Shown here: piece after piece, positions 27,893-38,000 of the stretch | Numbering within the stretch: position 1 is the stretch's first letter | Layout of the letters: each line of letters begins with the position of its first letter | DNA from: an uncultured Faecalicatena sp. | GTDB taxonomy: Bacteria; Bacillota; Clostridia; Lachnospirales; Lachnospiraceae | Direction of reading: 5' to 3' | NCBI GenBank assembly: GCA_902489075.1 | Contig: CABTYO010000011.1 | Location: 6,964 to 70,963 of the forward strand | Length of the DNA: 64,000 nt | The notes under the pieces: generated by a model | Databases searched by the model: none | Seen by the model: only the letters and a program-made list of their open reading frames with translations | What the model was told of the DNA's origin: nothing | Position numbers and translations under genes: made by a program

Positions 27893-28380
27893 TGAAAAAG
27901 TCAACGATTGCATTAATTGTGGCGGCGATTGTATGTCTGGGACTTTCTATATTTTCTGTAAAGGCGTCCGTCACAAGGACAAATAATGCCATTGAAAATA
28001 TCGGCGAAGTCACATACACTGAGGAATGTAAAACAAAAATTGACCGTGCGGTAGAATATTATAACGCACTGGACCCCAATTTTGATTTAAAAGAAAAAAT
28101 CAATAACATGGAAGAGTTTGATGCAGCGAAAATTGAGTATGCACGGCTTGCCATCAAAGCGGCCAGCGTTGCAGACGCAAGAAAAACAGTAGAAGGATAT
28201 TCATCAGATGACGTAAAGAAATATGTAGAAGAGGCAAGAGAAGTGGTTGATCTTTACCTGACAGCTGACCAGTATGCTCTTGTTGAAAATTATGCAGACC
28301 TGACAGCCCTTGAGAGTGAATACACATCAACAGGCGGGAGTGGCGGAGCATCTGAAGAAGTATCTATTCCGATGTGTTAA
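27892..28380 (+). CDS. Membrane-anchored extracytoplasmic protein of unknown function
   Basis: A 162-residue protein with one N-terminal membrane segment or uncleaved signal (about residues 5-25), then a helical, acidic extracellular part with several predicted helices. It ends in a Gly/Ser-rich stretch and a terminal Cys. No family was recognised. The ATG overlaps the TAA of the symporter gene, so translation is coupled, and the lipoprotein gene follows after 21 bp. It is probably an accessory subunit of the symporter/lipoprotein system. Confidence 0.75.
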   Translation: MKKSTIALIVAAIVCLGLSIFSVKASVTRTNNAIENIGEVTYTEECKTKIDRAVEYYNALDPNFDLKEKINNMEEFDAAKIEYARLAIKAASVADARKTVEGYSSDDVKKYVEEAREVVDLYLTADQYALVENYADLTALESEYTSTGGSGGASEEVSIPMC

Positions 28381-28401
28381 GAAGACAGGAGGAGATTTCA
28401 G

Positions 28402-29928
28402 ATGAAAAATAAATTAATCCCGGCTGTTCTTGTTGCTGCAATGACAGTCACAATACTGGCTGGCTGTGGCACCAGTCAGAAAAGCAGTACAGATGATGGA
28501 AACAAAGACCAGAAAAAGGAAACGCTGGAAAATGTAACTGCACAGCTGTCCTCCCCGGACTTCGACTTTGAAAAGGAATACGCATTCGGGGACTTCAATG
28601 CACATTCCAGGGCGGATATGGAGCGGCAGGGCGGAATTGATACCTTTGAAGACAAAGAAATCGTATTCCAGGATATCAGCTATGACCAGTTGATCAATCT
28701 GTTGAACAAGGAAGGAAACTTCTTGATTCAGTTAAGCGGTTCCTGGTGTCATAACAGCCGTGCCCTGAGCCCTTCAGTGAATGAATTCGCAAAGGAAAAC
28801 GGAATTGACACGATTTACTCCTATGACTTTAACGTAGACAATGGGGACGACGGTTCCATGTTCGTCCGCATGTCCAATGAAAAGACAACACTGGGGACAA
28901 AATACAATTATATGTATGGTGAATTCGTATCCAGATATCTCACTAACCTGGATGACTGGATTGCATATCCAAAAGACGATGACACGGCACTTTCCTATAC
29001 GAATGTAGAGGGAAAAGAAGTGACTGTCGGAAGACTCCAGCAGCCAATTATTTTCCTTTATAATAAGGATAACACAGTTGACAACAGCGGTTCGGGCAAC
29101 ACAAGCGGGAAATGTCCGATCGTGTATGCCTTTGAGGAAATGGTGGAGCGTGATTCAGAAGGCATCTATGTGAAAGAAATGGATGAAGAAGGAAACCCGG
29201 TACTTGATGAGGATGGAAACCCGGTCCGGAAATATATCACAGACGAATACAGGGAACGCTTAAATAAACTGTTTGGCTTTATCAAAACAAATCAGATCGA
29301 GCTTTCCCATTACACAAAAGAGTCCTATATGCGTGATGCATTTAACAGCTATGGAAAAGAAATTTTCAAAGCAGACGAACAGATCAACGTTTACCCGGTG
29401 ACTTACCGTCAGCTGGAATGGCTGTTAGATGAAGATGGAAATGCCCTGGTACTCATGGGAGGTCCGGGAAGCGAAAAGACACGGGCGGTCATCGGAGAAA
29501 TCAATGACTATGCAGTAAAGAATAACATCCGTGTCTACATGTATGATCCGCAGATCGATGGAGGAATCACAGTAGATAAATGGGGATATAAGCAGACAAC
29601 AAATATTTGTGAGGAAGATTCCCCGATCATCAAGATGTATACCAATCTGATCGACAGGCATCTTACCAATCTGACAGCAGTGAAGACGACAGAAGATGGA
29701 TATGCCTTGATTCAGACACCGTACCTGTTCGCTTATAATAAGGATGCGAAAGATGCAGACGGATTCATTGCTCCAGTCACGGCATCTGCTGAGCTGCCAT
29801 ACACAGCGGATCCGGAAAAGAGATATTACATCGGCACAGAAAAGAATGCTAAAGCATGTGCCGGACAGATATCCGCTGTATTCTCAAGTTATGCTGAGAA
29901 GGCTCTTTCAGAGGCATATGGGAAATAA
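28402..29928 (+). CDS. Lipoprotein with two duplicated thioredoxin-like domains
   Basis: A 508-residue protein. Signal peptide with lipobox LAGC (lipidated C22), a charged linker, then two similar thioredoxin-fold-like halves (about 85-225 and 328-450). In the first, WCHNS (C116) sits where thioredoxins have WCxxC, so only one active-site thiol remains. In the second the matching position reads GGPGSEKT with no Cys. Both halves share YxQL..LL, RYLTNL/RHLTNL and IIFLYNKD/YLFAYNKD. Other cysteines are C238, C403 and C486. Its place after a TcyP-like symporter suggests extracellular capture or reduction of a sulfur compound; this is inference. Confidence 0.8.
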   Translation: MKNKLIPAVLVAAMTVTILAGCGTSQKSSTDDGNKDQKKETLENVTAQLSSPDFDFEKEYAFGDFNAHSRADMERQGGIDTFEDKEIVFQDISYDQLINLLNKEGNFLIQLSGSWCHNSRALSPSVNEFAKENGIDTIYSYDFNVDNGDDGSMFVRMSNEKTTLGTKYNYMYGEFVSRYLTNLDDWIAYPKDDDTALSYTNVEGKEVTVGRLQQPIIFLYNKDNTVDNSGSGNTSGKCPIVYAFEEMVERDSEGIYVKEMDEEGNPVLDEDGNPVRKYITDEYRERLNKLFGFIKTNQIELSHYTKESYMRDAFNSYGKEIFKADEQINVYPVTYRQLEWLLDEDGNALVLMGGPGSEKTRAVIGEINDYAVKNNIRVYMYDPQIDGGITVDKWGYKQTTNICEEDSPIIKMYTNLIDRHLTNLTAVKTTEDGYALIQTPYLFAYNKDAKDADGFIAPVTASAELPYTADPEKRYYIGTEKNAKACAGQISAVFSSYAEKALSEAYGK

Positions 29929-30010
29929 TGGAGGAGCAGGAAAAAGGAGGATGTATTTTTGTAGAATAAAATAGATCAAGTATAACAAAATATATCAATA
30001 TTGCCCAAAT

Positions 30011-30083
30011 TTTTACACAAATTTTATGAAAATTTTACAAATTTTATGAATTGGTTGTTTTATCTGCACAAAGGTGTTAAAAT
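30011..30083 (+). promoter_or_regulatory. OPT transporter promoter with CodY-like box and 20-bp-phased AT repeats
   Basis: TTGTTT (30055-30060), 17 bp, TAAAAT (30078-30083). Upstream, 30020-30034 differs from the CodY consensus AATTTTCWGAAAATT at one base (C to A). A 14-bp direct repeat, ACAAATTTTATGAA, occurs at 30017-30030 and 30037-30050, exactly 20 bp (two helical turns) apart. These could bind CodY or act as an UP element. Confidence 0.6.
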
Positions 30084-30126
30084 ATTGGCATAACTGCAAA
30101 GTTATACAAAGAGAAGGAGGGTAATT

Positions 30127-32055
30127 ATGGACGACAATAAGAGTTTTAAACCTTATGTCAGTGCGGACAAAGTTATGCCTGAGTTTACCGTAGCATCTAT
30201 CGTGCTTGGTATTATCCTGGCTATCGTCTTTGGCGCGGCAAACGCTTACCTGGGACTTAGGGTAGGCCTTACGGTATCTGCCTCAATTCCGGCAGCCGTT
30301 ATTTCCATGGGTGTGATCAGAGTCATTCTGAAAAAGAATTCCATCCTGGAGAACAACCTGGTACAGACGATCGGGTCTGCAGGTGAATCATTAGCAGCAG
30401 GTGCAATCTTTACAATGCCGGCTCTGTTCTTGTGGGCAGCAGAAGGAAAGGGAAGTGCACCGGGACTTGTTGAGATTACATTAATCGCATTATGCGGTGG
30501 TATTCTTGGTATCCTGTTTATGATCCCACTTAGAAAAGCCCTGATTGTAAAAGAACACGGCACACTTCCGTATCCGGAAGGTATGGCTTGTGCAGAGGTT
30601 CTTCTTGCAGGTGAAGAAGGCGGAGCCAATGCTTCCACAGTATTCACAGGTATGGGATTTGCAGCAGCATTTAAGTTCATCGTAGACGGACTTAAGATCT
30701 TCCCGAGTGAGATTACATATGCTCCGAAGTCCTATCCAGGCGGTGCTGTTGGTACACAGGTTTATCCGGCATTAGTTGGTGTAGGTTACATTTGCGGACC
30801 TAAGGTATCCAGCTACATGTTTGCAGGTGGTATCCTTGGATGGCTTGTAATCATGCCGGCTATCGTACTGTTCGGTAAAGACATGATCCTGTTCCCGGGA
30901 ACAGTGCCGATCGGTCAGATCCTTGCAGAAGGCGGTGTCAGCGCAGTATGGACCAACTACATTAAGTACATTGGTGCAGGTGCGATCGCAGCCGGTGGAT
31001 TCATCAGTCTGATCAAGTCACTTCCATTGATCGTGAGTACATTCCGCGATGCAATGAAGGACTTAAAAGACAGCAAGAACAGTCCGAAGTCTACTCTGAG
31101 AACTGACCAGGATCTCAGCATGGGCGTAATCTTAGTAGGCGTTGTAGTCGTAGCACTTGCTATCTGGCTGATTCCTGCTATTCCGGTTAACTTAATCGGA
31201 GCATTATTAATCGTCATTTTCGGCTTCTTCTTTGCAACTGTATCATCCAGAATCGTTGGTCTGATCGGAAGCAGTAACAACCCGGTATCAGGTATGGCGA
31301 TTGCAACTCTGCTGCTTGCTACTTTAATCCTGAAGTCTACAGGCAATACAGGAATTAAAGGTATGACAGGAGCCATTGCTATTGGTTCTGTCATCTGTGT
31401 AATCGCAGCGATTGCAGGAGATACTTCACAGGACTTAAAGACAGGTTATATCCTTGGTGCTACACCAAAGAAACAGCAGATCGGTGAGCTGATCGGTGTT
31501 GTTGCATCTGCAATCGCAATCGGCGGCGTACTGTATCTTCTGAACAGTGCTTGGGGATATGGCTCAACAGAGCTTCCTGCACCGCAGGCAACTCTGATGA
31601 AGATGATCGTAGAAGGAATCATGGACAGCAACCTTCCTTGGACGCTTGTTCTGATCGGTGTATTCATCGCTATTATCGTTGAGATACTCCAGATTCCTGT
31701 AATGCCATTTGCAATCGGTCTGTATCTGCCATTCCAGCTGAGTACCTGTATCATGGTCGGTGGTGTAATCCGTCTTGTTCTTGACAAGAAGAAAACAAAC
31801 GACGAAGCTGCAAAGAAGAGAGGTATCGACAACGGTGTACTGTACTGCTCAGGTATGATCGCCGGAGAAGGTCTGGTAGGTATCCTGCTGGCTATCTTCG
31901 CTATCATCCCAATGGGTGGAAAGACACTTGGAGATGCACTTGATCTTTCAGGTAAACTGAACCTTGGAGCAATCGGTTCACTTGTATTCTTCGCATTACT
32001 GCTGTATACAATGTTCCCGTTTGCTATCAACAAGAAACAGAAGAAAAACAAATAA
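30127..32055 (+). CDS. OPT-family oligopeptide transporter
   Basis: A 642-residue integral membrane protein with about 16 helices. Recognisable OPT features are the N-terminal GAANAYLGLRVGLTVSASIPA, NNLVQTIGSAGESLAAG, the LPYPEGMACAEVL motif, and the repeated C-terminal GEGLVG region. OPT proteins import small peptides or metal chelates by proton symport. AAGGAGGG precedes the start. A terminator and then a PqqD-like gene follow, so these downstream genes may be partly co-transcribed. Confidence 0.93.
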   Translation: MDDNKSFKPYVSADKVMPEFTVASIVLGIILAIVFGAANAYLGLRVGLTVSASIPAAVISMGVIRVILKKNSILENNLVQTIGSAGESLAAGAIFTMPALFLWAAEGKGSAPGLVEITLIALCGGILGILFMIPLRKALIVKEHGTLPYPEGMACAEVLLAGEEGGANASTVFTGMGFAAAFKFIVDGLKIFPSEITYAPKSYPGGAVGTQVYPALVGVGYICGPKVSSYMFAGGILGWLVIMPAIVLFGKDMILFPGTVPIGQILAEGGVSAVWTNYIKYIGAGAIAAGGFISLIKSLPLIVSTFRDAMKDLKDSKNSPKSTLRTDQDLSMGVILVGVVVVALAIWLIPAIPVNLIGALLIVIFGFFFATVSSRIVGLIGSSNNPVSGMAIATLLLATLILKSTGNTGIKGMTGAIAIGSVICVIAAIAGDTSQDLKTGYILGATPKKQQIGELIGVVASAIAIGGVLYLLNSAWGYGSTELPAPQATLMKMIVEGIMDSNLPWTLVLIGVFIAIIVEILQIPVMPFAIGLYLPFQLSTCIMVGGVIRLVLDKKKTNDEAAKKRGIDNGVLYCSGMIAGEGLVGILLAIFAIIPMGGKTLGDALDLSGKLNLGAIGSLVFFALLLYTMFPFAINKKQKKNK

Positions 32056-32070
32056 GATTGAATGAAAATG

Positions 32071-32105
32071 AAAAAGGACAGTCACTTCATTGGGCTGTCC
32101 TTTTT
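32071..32105 (+). terminator. Rho-independent terminator after the OPT gene
   Basis: AAAAAGGACAG (32071-32081) pairs with CTGTCCTTTTT (32095-32105) around a 13-nt loop. It lies only 24 bp before the next start codon. Confidence 0.8.
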
Positions 32106-32128
32106 ACAAAAGTCAGGCAGGATTGAAG

Positions 32129-32488
32129 ATGAGAAAAAAGAGAATAGATGAAAACTTTCTGGATTATGTACCAATGAGGAATCCGGAATATGAATGGGAT
32201 CAGAATGAAAAAGGAAAAGTAACCGTTCATGTAGTGAACACTGGTTTTTATAATAAAATGGCACAGAAGTTCTTTCACCGTCCAAAGATCAGCCATATTG
32301 ATCTGGATAACTACGGAAGCTTTATCTGGGGCCATATTGATGGAGTGAATACAGTACACGATATTTCAAAAGCCGTAGAACAGGAATTCGGAAAAAAGGC
32401 AGAACCCCTGCTGAACCGTCTGGTAGCGTTTATGGGGATTCTCCATGATCATAAATTTATCTTCTACAAAGGAAGGGATAAATGGTAA
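32129..32488 (+). CDS. PqqD-like protein (RiPP recognition element fold)
   Basis: A 119-residue protein matching the PqqD family: ISHIDLDNYGSFIWGHIDG, then VHDISKAVEQEFG and a C-terminal helix pair. PqqD-type domains bind leader peptides and hand them to radical SAM or other peptide-modifying enzymes. No such enzyme or precursor is present here; the neighbours are an OPT peptide transporter and a small membrane protein. CAGGA at 32118-32122 supports the ATG at 32129. A longer frame would begin in the terminator and is rejected. Confidence 0.8.
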   Translation: MRKKRIDENFLDYVPMRNPEYEWDQNEKGKVTVHVVNTGFYNKMAQKFFHRPKISHIDLDNYGSFIWGHIDGVNTVHDISKAVEQEFGKKAEPLLNRLVAFMGILHDHKFIFYKGRDKW

Positions 32489-32489
32489 T

Positions 32490-32846
32490 ATGTGGGTATA
32501 TATAGTCGGTATTTTATTGTTTGCCATCGCGTCAGCCTTTCTGTATGCTTGGGGGCTTAACAAGGCCAGCACACAGGAGTCAGATCTGATGGAGAGCCTT
32601 TTTATCAAGGGGGCTTCCAGGGTAAAGAAGCATCTTAAGAAGAGCGGAGTCATTACTCAGAAGGAGATCGAACAGGAAGTGACAGGGATCAAAGCAACGC
32701 TGTTCTACAGCAGAAAGCGGGTGGCTGTGACGAATCCGAAAGAATTTGCAAAGAAATTGGCAGAATATATGCAGAATCAGAACGTGATTGAGCCGGGAGA
32801 AGCCGGCGGAAGAAAGGGATATGTCCTGAAAAAGAGACCAGAGTAG
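32490..32846 (+). CDS. Small membrane-anchored protein with winged-helix-like cytoplasmic part
   Basis: A 118-residue protein with one N-terminal membrane helix (about 2-20) and a basic cytoplasmic domain. The domain pattern, HLKKSGVITQKEIEQEV, a helix, then a GGRKGYVLKK hairpin, resembles a winged helix. The family was not recognised. The start ATG is 1 bp after the PqqD-like stop, with AAGGAAGGG upstream inside that gene, so the two are translationally linked. Confidence 0.72.
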   Translation: MWVYIVGILLFAIASAFLYAWGLNKASTQESDLMESLFIKGASRVKKHLKKSGVITQKEIEQEVTGIKATLFYSRKRVAVTNPKEFAKKLAEYMQNQNVIEPGEAGGRKGYVLKKRPE

Positions 32847-32862
32847 AAATACGAAGGTCTTT

Positions 32863-32889
32863 TTTACATTTGTTATTGATTTTTATAAT
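32863..32889 (+). promoter_or_regulatory. Candidate promoter of plsX-acpP
   Basis: TTTACA (32863-32868), 15 bp, perfect TATAAT (32884-32889). The short spacing makes the -35 uncertain. No FapR-type operator was recognised. Confidence 0.5.
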
Positions 32890-32932
32890 GATGTTTAGTA
32901 GAATTAATGCAGTAGCGTTAGGAGGAAGAGAA

Positions 32933-33961
32933 ATGTCTGAGATTACAAGAGTTGCCCTGGATGCGATGGGCGGTGACAATGCACCGGGAGAGATGATCAA
33001 AGGTGCCGTGGAAGCCGTGAAGCAGAGAGGCGATATCAAGATCCTGCTGACAGGGCAGGAAGAGCTGCTTAAGAAGACGTTATCAGAATATACGTATCCA
33101 TCAGACCAGATCGAGATCGTGAATGCGTCGGAAGTGATTGAGACTGCTGAACCACCGGTGATGGCGATCAGAAGGAAGAAGGATTCTTCCATTGTTGTAG
33201 CCATGAATCTGGTGAAGAAAGGTGAGGCTGATGCGTTTGTATCCGCAGGAAGTTCAGGAGCGATTCTGGTCGGCGGCCAGGTCATCGTAGGCAGGATCAA
33301 AGGTGTGGAGAGACCACCGCTTGCCCCGCTGATCCCCACAGCCAAAGGAGTATCTTTACTGATAGACTGTGGTGCGAATGTGGATGCAAGACCTTCTCAT
33401 CTTGTACAGTTCGCAAAGATGGGTTCCATCTATATGGAGAATATCATCGGTAAGAAGAACCCGACAGTAGGGATTGTGAACATCGGTGCGGAGGAAGAGA
33501 AAGGAAACTCACTGGTCAAGGAGACGTTTCCGCTGCTCAAAGAGTGCAGGGATATCAATTTTGTAGGAAGCGTGGAAGCCAGGGATATTCCGTCAGGTGC
33601 AGTAGATGTTGTCGTCTGTGAGGCATTTGTCGGAAACGTGATTCTCAAGCTGTACGAGGGCGTAGGCGGTACACTGATCAGCAAGATCAAGGCCAGTATG
33701 ATGACATCCTTAAGGAGCAAGATTGGAGCGCTTCTCGTCAAACCGGCACTGAAAGCTACATTAAAGGACTTTGATGCCAGCGAATACGGCGGGGCACCGC
33801 TGTTAGGACTCAATGGGCTGGTTGTCAAGACACATGGGAGTTCTACTTCAAAAGAAGTATGTAATTCAATTATCCAGTGCGTCACATTTAAGGAACAGCG
33901 GATCAATGAGAAGATAAGAGACGTGATTTCCAGTGCGCAGGAAGAAAAAAAAGAAGATTAA
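32933..33961 (+). CDS. plsX: Phosphate acyltransferase PlsX
   Basis: Makes acyl phosphate from acyl-ACP for phospholipid synthesis; PlsY (encoded at 50048) uses the product. The 342-residue protein begins with ALDAMGGDNAPGEMI and contains SAGSSGAILVGG and LIDCGANVDARP. Start at 32933 after GGAGGAAGAG. acpP follows after 25 bp, the usual pairing. Confidence 0.96.
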   Translation: MSEITRVALDAMGGDNAPGEMIKGAVEAVKQRGDIKILLTGQEELLKKTLSEYTYPSDQIEIVNASEVIETAEPPVMAIRRKKDSSIVVAMNLVKKGEADAFVSAGSSGAILVGGQVIVGRIKGVERPPLAPLIPTAKGVSLLIDCGANVDARPSHLVQFAKMGSIYMENIIGKKNPTVGIVNIGAEEEKGNSLVKETFPLLKECRDINFVGSVEARDIPSGAVDVVVCEAFVGNVILKLYEGVGGTLISKIKASMMTSLRSKIGALLVKPALKATLKDFDASEYGGAPLLGLNGLVVKTHGSSTSKEVCNSIIQCVTFKEQRINEKIRDVISSAQEEKKED

Positions 33962-33986
33962 TGTAACGAAGAAAGGGAAGAGGACA

Positions 33987-34217
33987 ATGGAATTTGAAAA
34001 ATTACAGGAAATTATTGCAGACGTATTAAACGTTTCTAAGGACGACATTAACATGGAGACGACATTTGTAGATGATTTGGGAGCAGATTCATTAGACATT
34101 TTCCAGATAATCATGGGGATTGAAGAAGAATTCGACATTGAGATTGATAACGACGAAGCAGAGAAGATCGTGACAGTAGGCGATGCAATCGAGCAGATCA
34201 AAAAGGCTGTAGAATAA
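33987..34217 (+). CDS. acpP: Acyl carrier protein
   Basis: A 76-residue acidic four-helix carrier. The phosphopantetheine attachment serine is S35 in GADSLD. The family N terminus supports the start at 33987, with GAGGACA upstream. It carries acyl chains for fatty acid synthesis and for PlsX, encoded just before it. Confidence 0.96.
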   Translation: MEFEKLQEIIADVLNVSKDDINMETTFVDDLGADSLDIFQIIMGIEEEFDIEIDNDEAEKIVTVGDAIEQIKKAVE

Positions 34218-34227
34218 TAGGTAACAG

Positions 34228-34255
34228 ATGAAAAAGCCCCTATGGGCTTTTTCAT
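34228..34255 (+). terminator. Hairpin after acpP
   Basis: ATGAAAAAGCCC (34228-34239) pairs perfectly with GGGCTTTTTCAT (34244-34255). The T-run is in the stem, so it may terminate only partly before rnc. Confidence 0.7.
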
Positions 34256-34330
34256 TTATATAAGACATGGACGTGCTCTGTGAAGCCACTGAGTACGGAT
34301 GGAAGACAACGAAGATAACAGGAGAAGGAA

Positions 34331-35020
34331 ATGAGCGATAGTTTAAAAGAACTGGAGAAAAAGATCGGGTATGAATTTCAGGATTTTTCACTGCTTCGGC
34401 ATGCAATGATGCACAGCTCTTATACCAATGAGAAGCATCTGGAGAAGCACCACTGTAATGAACGCCTGGAGTTTCTGGGGGATGCGGTATTAGAGCTTGT
34501 ATCCAGTGAATATCTGTTTTTGGATTCCCCGAAGGTATCTGAGGGGGAACTGACAAAGACAAGGGCAAGCATGGTATGTGAACCGGCGCTCGCTTTCTGT
34601 GCAAGGGATATCGACCTTGGCTCTTATCTGCTCCTTGGAAAAGGGGAAGAGGCGACCGGGGGAAGGCAGAGAGATTCGATCACTTCCGATGCAATGGAAG
34701 CACTGATCGGGGCGATCTATCTGGACGGTGGTTTTACTAATGCAAAAGAGTTTATTCATCGGTTTATACTGACGGATTTAGAAAATAAGAAGCTCTTTTT
34801 CGATAGCAAGACTATTTTGCAGGAGATCGTGCAGGCGAAGATGGAGGGAGTGGTTTCCTACCATCTGATCAAAGAAGAAGGACCGGACCATAATAAGTCC
34901 TTTTTCGTGGAGGTCCGGATCGGAGAGCACGGTTACGGCATTGGAAAAGGCCGGACGAAGAAGGCCGCAGAGCAGGAGGCCGCATACAAGGCGATCCTGG
35001 AATTAAGAAAAGAAAAATAA
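34331..35020 (+). CDS. rnc: Ribonuclease III
   Basis: A 229-residue double-strand-specific RNase for rRNA and mRNA processing. The catalytic signature NERLEFLGDAVLELV and the second acidic site in SDAMEALIGAIYLDGG are intact. The C-terminal dsRNA-binding domain (about 160-229) ends with GRTKKAAEQEAAYKAI. It stands before smc with a 12-bp gap, as in many Firmicutes. Confidence 0.97.
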   Translation: MSDSLKELEKKIGYEFQDFSLLRHAMMHSSYTNEKHLEKHHCNERLEFLGDAVLELVSSEYLFLDSPKVSEGELTKTRASMVCEPALAFCARDIDLGSYLLLGKGEEATGGRQRDSITSDAMEALIGAIYLDGGFTNAKEFIHRFILTDLENKKLFFDSKTILQEIVQAKMEGVVSYHLIKEEGPDHNKSFFVEVRIGEHGYGIGKGRTKKAAEQEAAYKAILELRKEK

Positions 35021-35032
35021 AGCAGGTGTTAT

Positions 35033-38000
35033 ATGTATTTAAAAAGCATAGAGGTACAGGGCTTTAAGTCTTTTGCCAACAAAATCAAGTTCGAGTTCCA
35101 CAACGGGATTACCGGGATCGTGGGACCGAACGGCAGCGGGAAAAGCAATGTCGCGGATGCGGTGCGCTGGGTCCTTGGGGAGCAGAGAGTCAAGCAGCTT
35201 CGGGGCGGCACCATGCAGGACGTCATTTTTTCCGGCACAGAGAACAGAAAGCCGCTCAGTTACGCGTCTGTTGCAATCACCCTGGATAATTCGGACCACC
35301 AGTTAAGCGTGGACTATGAAGAGGTGACGGTCACAAGGAAGCTGTACCGTTCCGGGGAGAGTGAATATCTGATCAACGGGGCGGGCTGCCGTTTAAAGGA
35401 CATCAATGAGATGTTCTACGATACCGGTATCGGTAAAGAAGGATATTCTATTATCGGGCAGGGACAGATCGACAAGATCTTAAGTGGAAAGCCGGAGGAG
35501 AGGCGTGAGCTGTTCGACGAGGCAGCCGGGATCGTGAAGTTTAAGCGGCGGAAGAATCTTTCCTTAAAGAAGCTGGAAGATGAGCGGCTGAATCTGACCC
35601 GTGTCAATGATATTCTGGCAGAGCTGGAAAAGCAGATCGGACCGTTAAAGAGACAGTCTGAGGTTGCCAGGGAATATTTGAAGAAGAAAGAAGAACTGAA
35701 GACTTACGATATTAATATGTTTCTGCTGGAGACAGAACGCATCCGGGATCAGATCCGGGATGTGGACGGTAAGTTAAAGATTGCCGGCGATGAACTGGAA
35801 GAGACCAGCGTCAGATATGAGAATATGAAGACGGAGTATGAGGCCATCGAGGAGGAAGTGGATGAGATTGATTTCTCCATTGAGAAGGCAAAGGGACAGC
35901 TCAACGAGACGACGCTTTTAAAGCAGCAGCTGGAGGGGCAGATCAATGTCTTAAAGGAGCAGATCAATACGGTCCGCATGAACGATGAGCATTATGATAA
36001 CCGTCTGAATACGATCCGTGTGGAGATCGAGACCAGAAGGGCCCAGCAGAAGGAACTGGACCGCGAGCAGGCAGAAGTGAAGGAGAAGCTCTCAGAGGCG
36101 ACGAGAAGCGATACTCAGGCAAGACAGGCACTGATTGATGTCCAGACCCGTATCGCCAGCCAGACCACGCAGATCGAGCAGAATAAGGCTGAGATCATGG
36201 AACTTCTCAACAACAGGGCATCTACCAGGGCCAAGATCCAGCATTATGATACGACGCAGGAGCAGATCACCACAAGAAAAGCGGAGATCGGAAGGAAGAT
36301 TATCGAGGTCTCTTCTGAGGCGGAGAAGCAGAATGCAGTGCTTGCCTCTTATGAAGAAGAGTTAAGGAAGATCTCTGAGGAGATTGCAGAATATACCGGA
36401 CAGGTCCAGGTGAATGAACAGCAGATCAGCCTTCTGCAGCAGGAACTGTCCCAGAAGCAGGAACAGCTTCGGATCGGGCAGACCGCGTACCACCGGGAGT
36501 CTTCGAGACTGGAATCCTTAAAGAATATCACAGAGCGTTATGATGGATACGGCAACAGCATACGGAAGGTCATGAGCAACAAGGAGAGAGAAAAGGGACT
36601 GATCGGTGTTGTGGCAGACATCATCAAGGTGGATAAGGAATATGAGATTGCCGTGGAGACGGCGCTGGGAGGCAGCATCCAGAATATCGTCACAGATAAT
36701 GAAGAGACTGCCAAGCGGATGATTACATACTTAAAGCAGAACAAGTTCGGCCGTGCTACATTTTTACCACTCACCAGCATGCACGGGAGCGGGGGCATCC
36801 GGCAGACGGAGGCATTAAAGGAACCGGGAGTCATCGGCCTGGCCCATACACTGGTCCATGTGGAGCCGGAGTTTCAGGGACTGGCAGAGCAGCTGTTGGG
36901 AAGGACGGTCGTGGTGGAACATATCGACCACGGGATCCGGCTTGCCAGAAAGTACAAGCAGTCTTTAAGGCTTGTCACTCTGGAGGGCGAACTGATCAAC
37001 CCGGGCGGTTCCATGACAGGAGGTGCCTTCAAGAATTCCAGTAATCTGCTGAGCAGACGCCGTGAGATCGAGGAATTCGAGCAGACGGTTAAGATGCTTA
37101 AGAAGGATATGGATGACTGTGAGAAGGCTGTCAATGAGATCAAGGCGAAGCGTGCCGCATGTTACGGTGTCATCGATGAGATCCAGCAGAAGCTCAGGAA
37201 AGCATCCGTCGTAGAGAATACGGCGAAGATGAATCTGGAGCAGGTGCTGACAAGACAGCGTGAGGCAAAGGAGCGCTATGACGGTTACCAGAAGGAGCAG
37301 GAGATACTGGAAGCAAGACTTAAGGAGCTTCTGGATAATGAGGACTCCATCCAGATGGAACTGGAAGCTTCCGAGACTCTGGAAAAGGAACTGAATGAAA
37401 AGATTGAGGTTCTCCAGAAGAATCTGGAGGCGGATAAGGAGCAGGAGACAGTGGAACTTCGGCGGTCTGAGGAGGTACACCTTTCTCTGGCAAGCCTGGA
37501 GCAGCAGCATGTGTTTATCCAGGAGAATACAGGCCGTATCCGTGAGGAGATCGAGAAGTTTGAGACAGAGTTAAAAGAGCTGGATATCAACAAAGGCAAC
37601 GCATCCGAGGAGATCCAGGAGAAAGAGAATCAGATCCAGGACCTCAGGGATACGATCGAGAATTCCAAGGAGCTGTTTGCCGAGATCGAGGCTGAGATTA
37701 AGAGCCAGGTCGCAAAGAGGGACGAGCTGAACCAGAAGCACAAGGCATTCCTGGGAAAGAGAGAGGAACTCTCCAGACAGATGTCAGAGCTGGATAAGGA
37801 GTGCTTCAGGCTGAACAGCCAGAAGGAATCCTACGAGGAGGCATCCGAGAAGCAGATCAACTACATGTGGGAGGAGTATGAGATTACCTACAACCACGCA
37901 CTGGAGCTTCGGAATGAGAACCTTACGGACCTCGCCTTTATGAAGCGCCAGATCCAGAACCTCAAAGGCGAGATCAAGAAGCTGGGGGATGTCAATGTCA

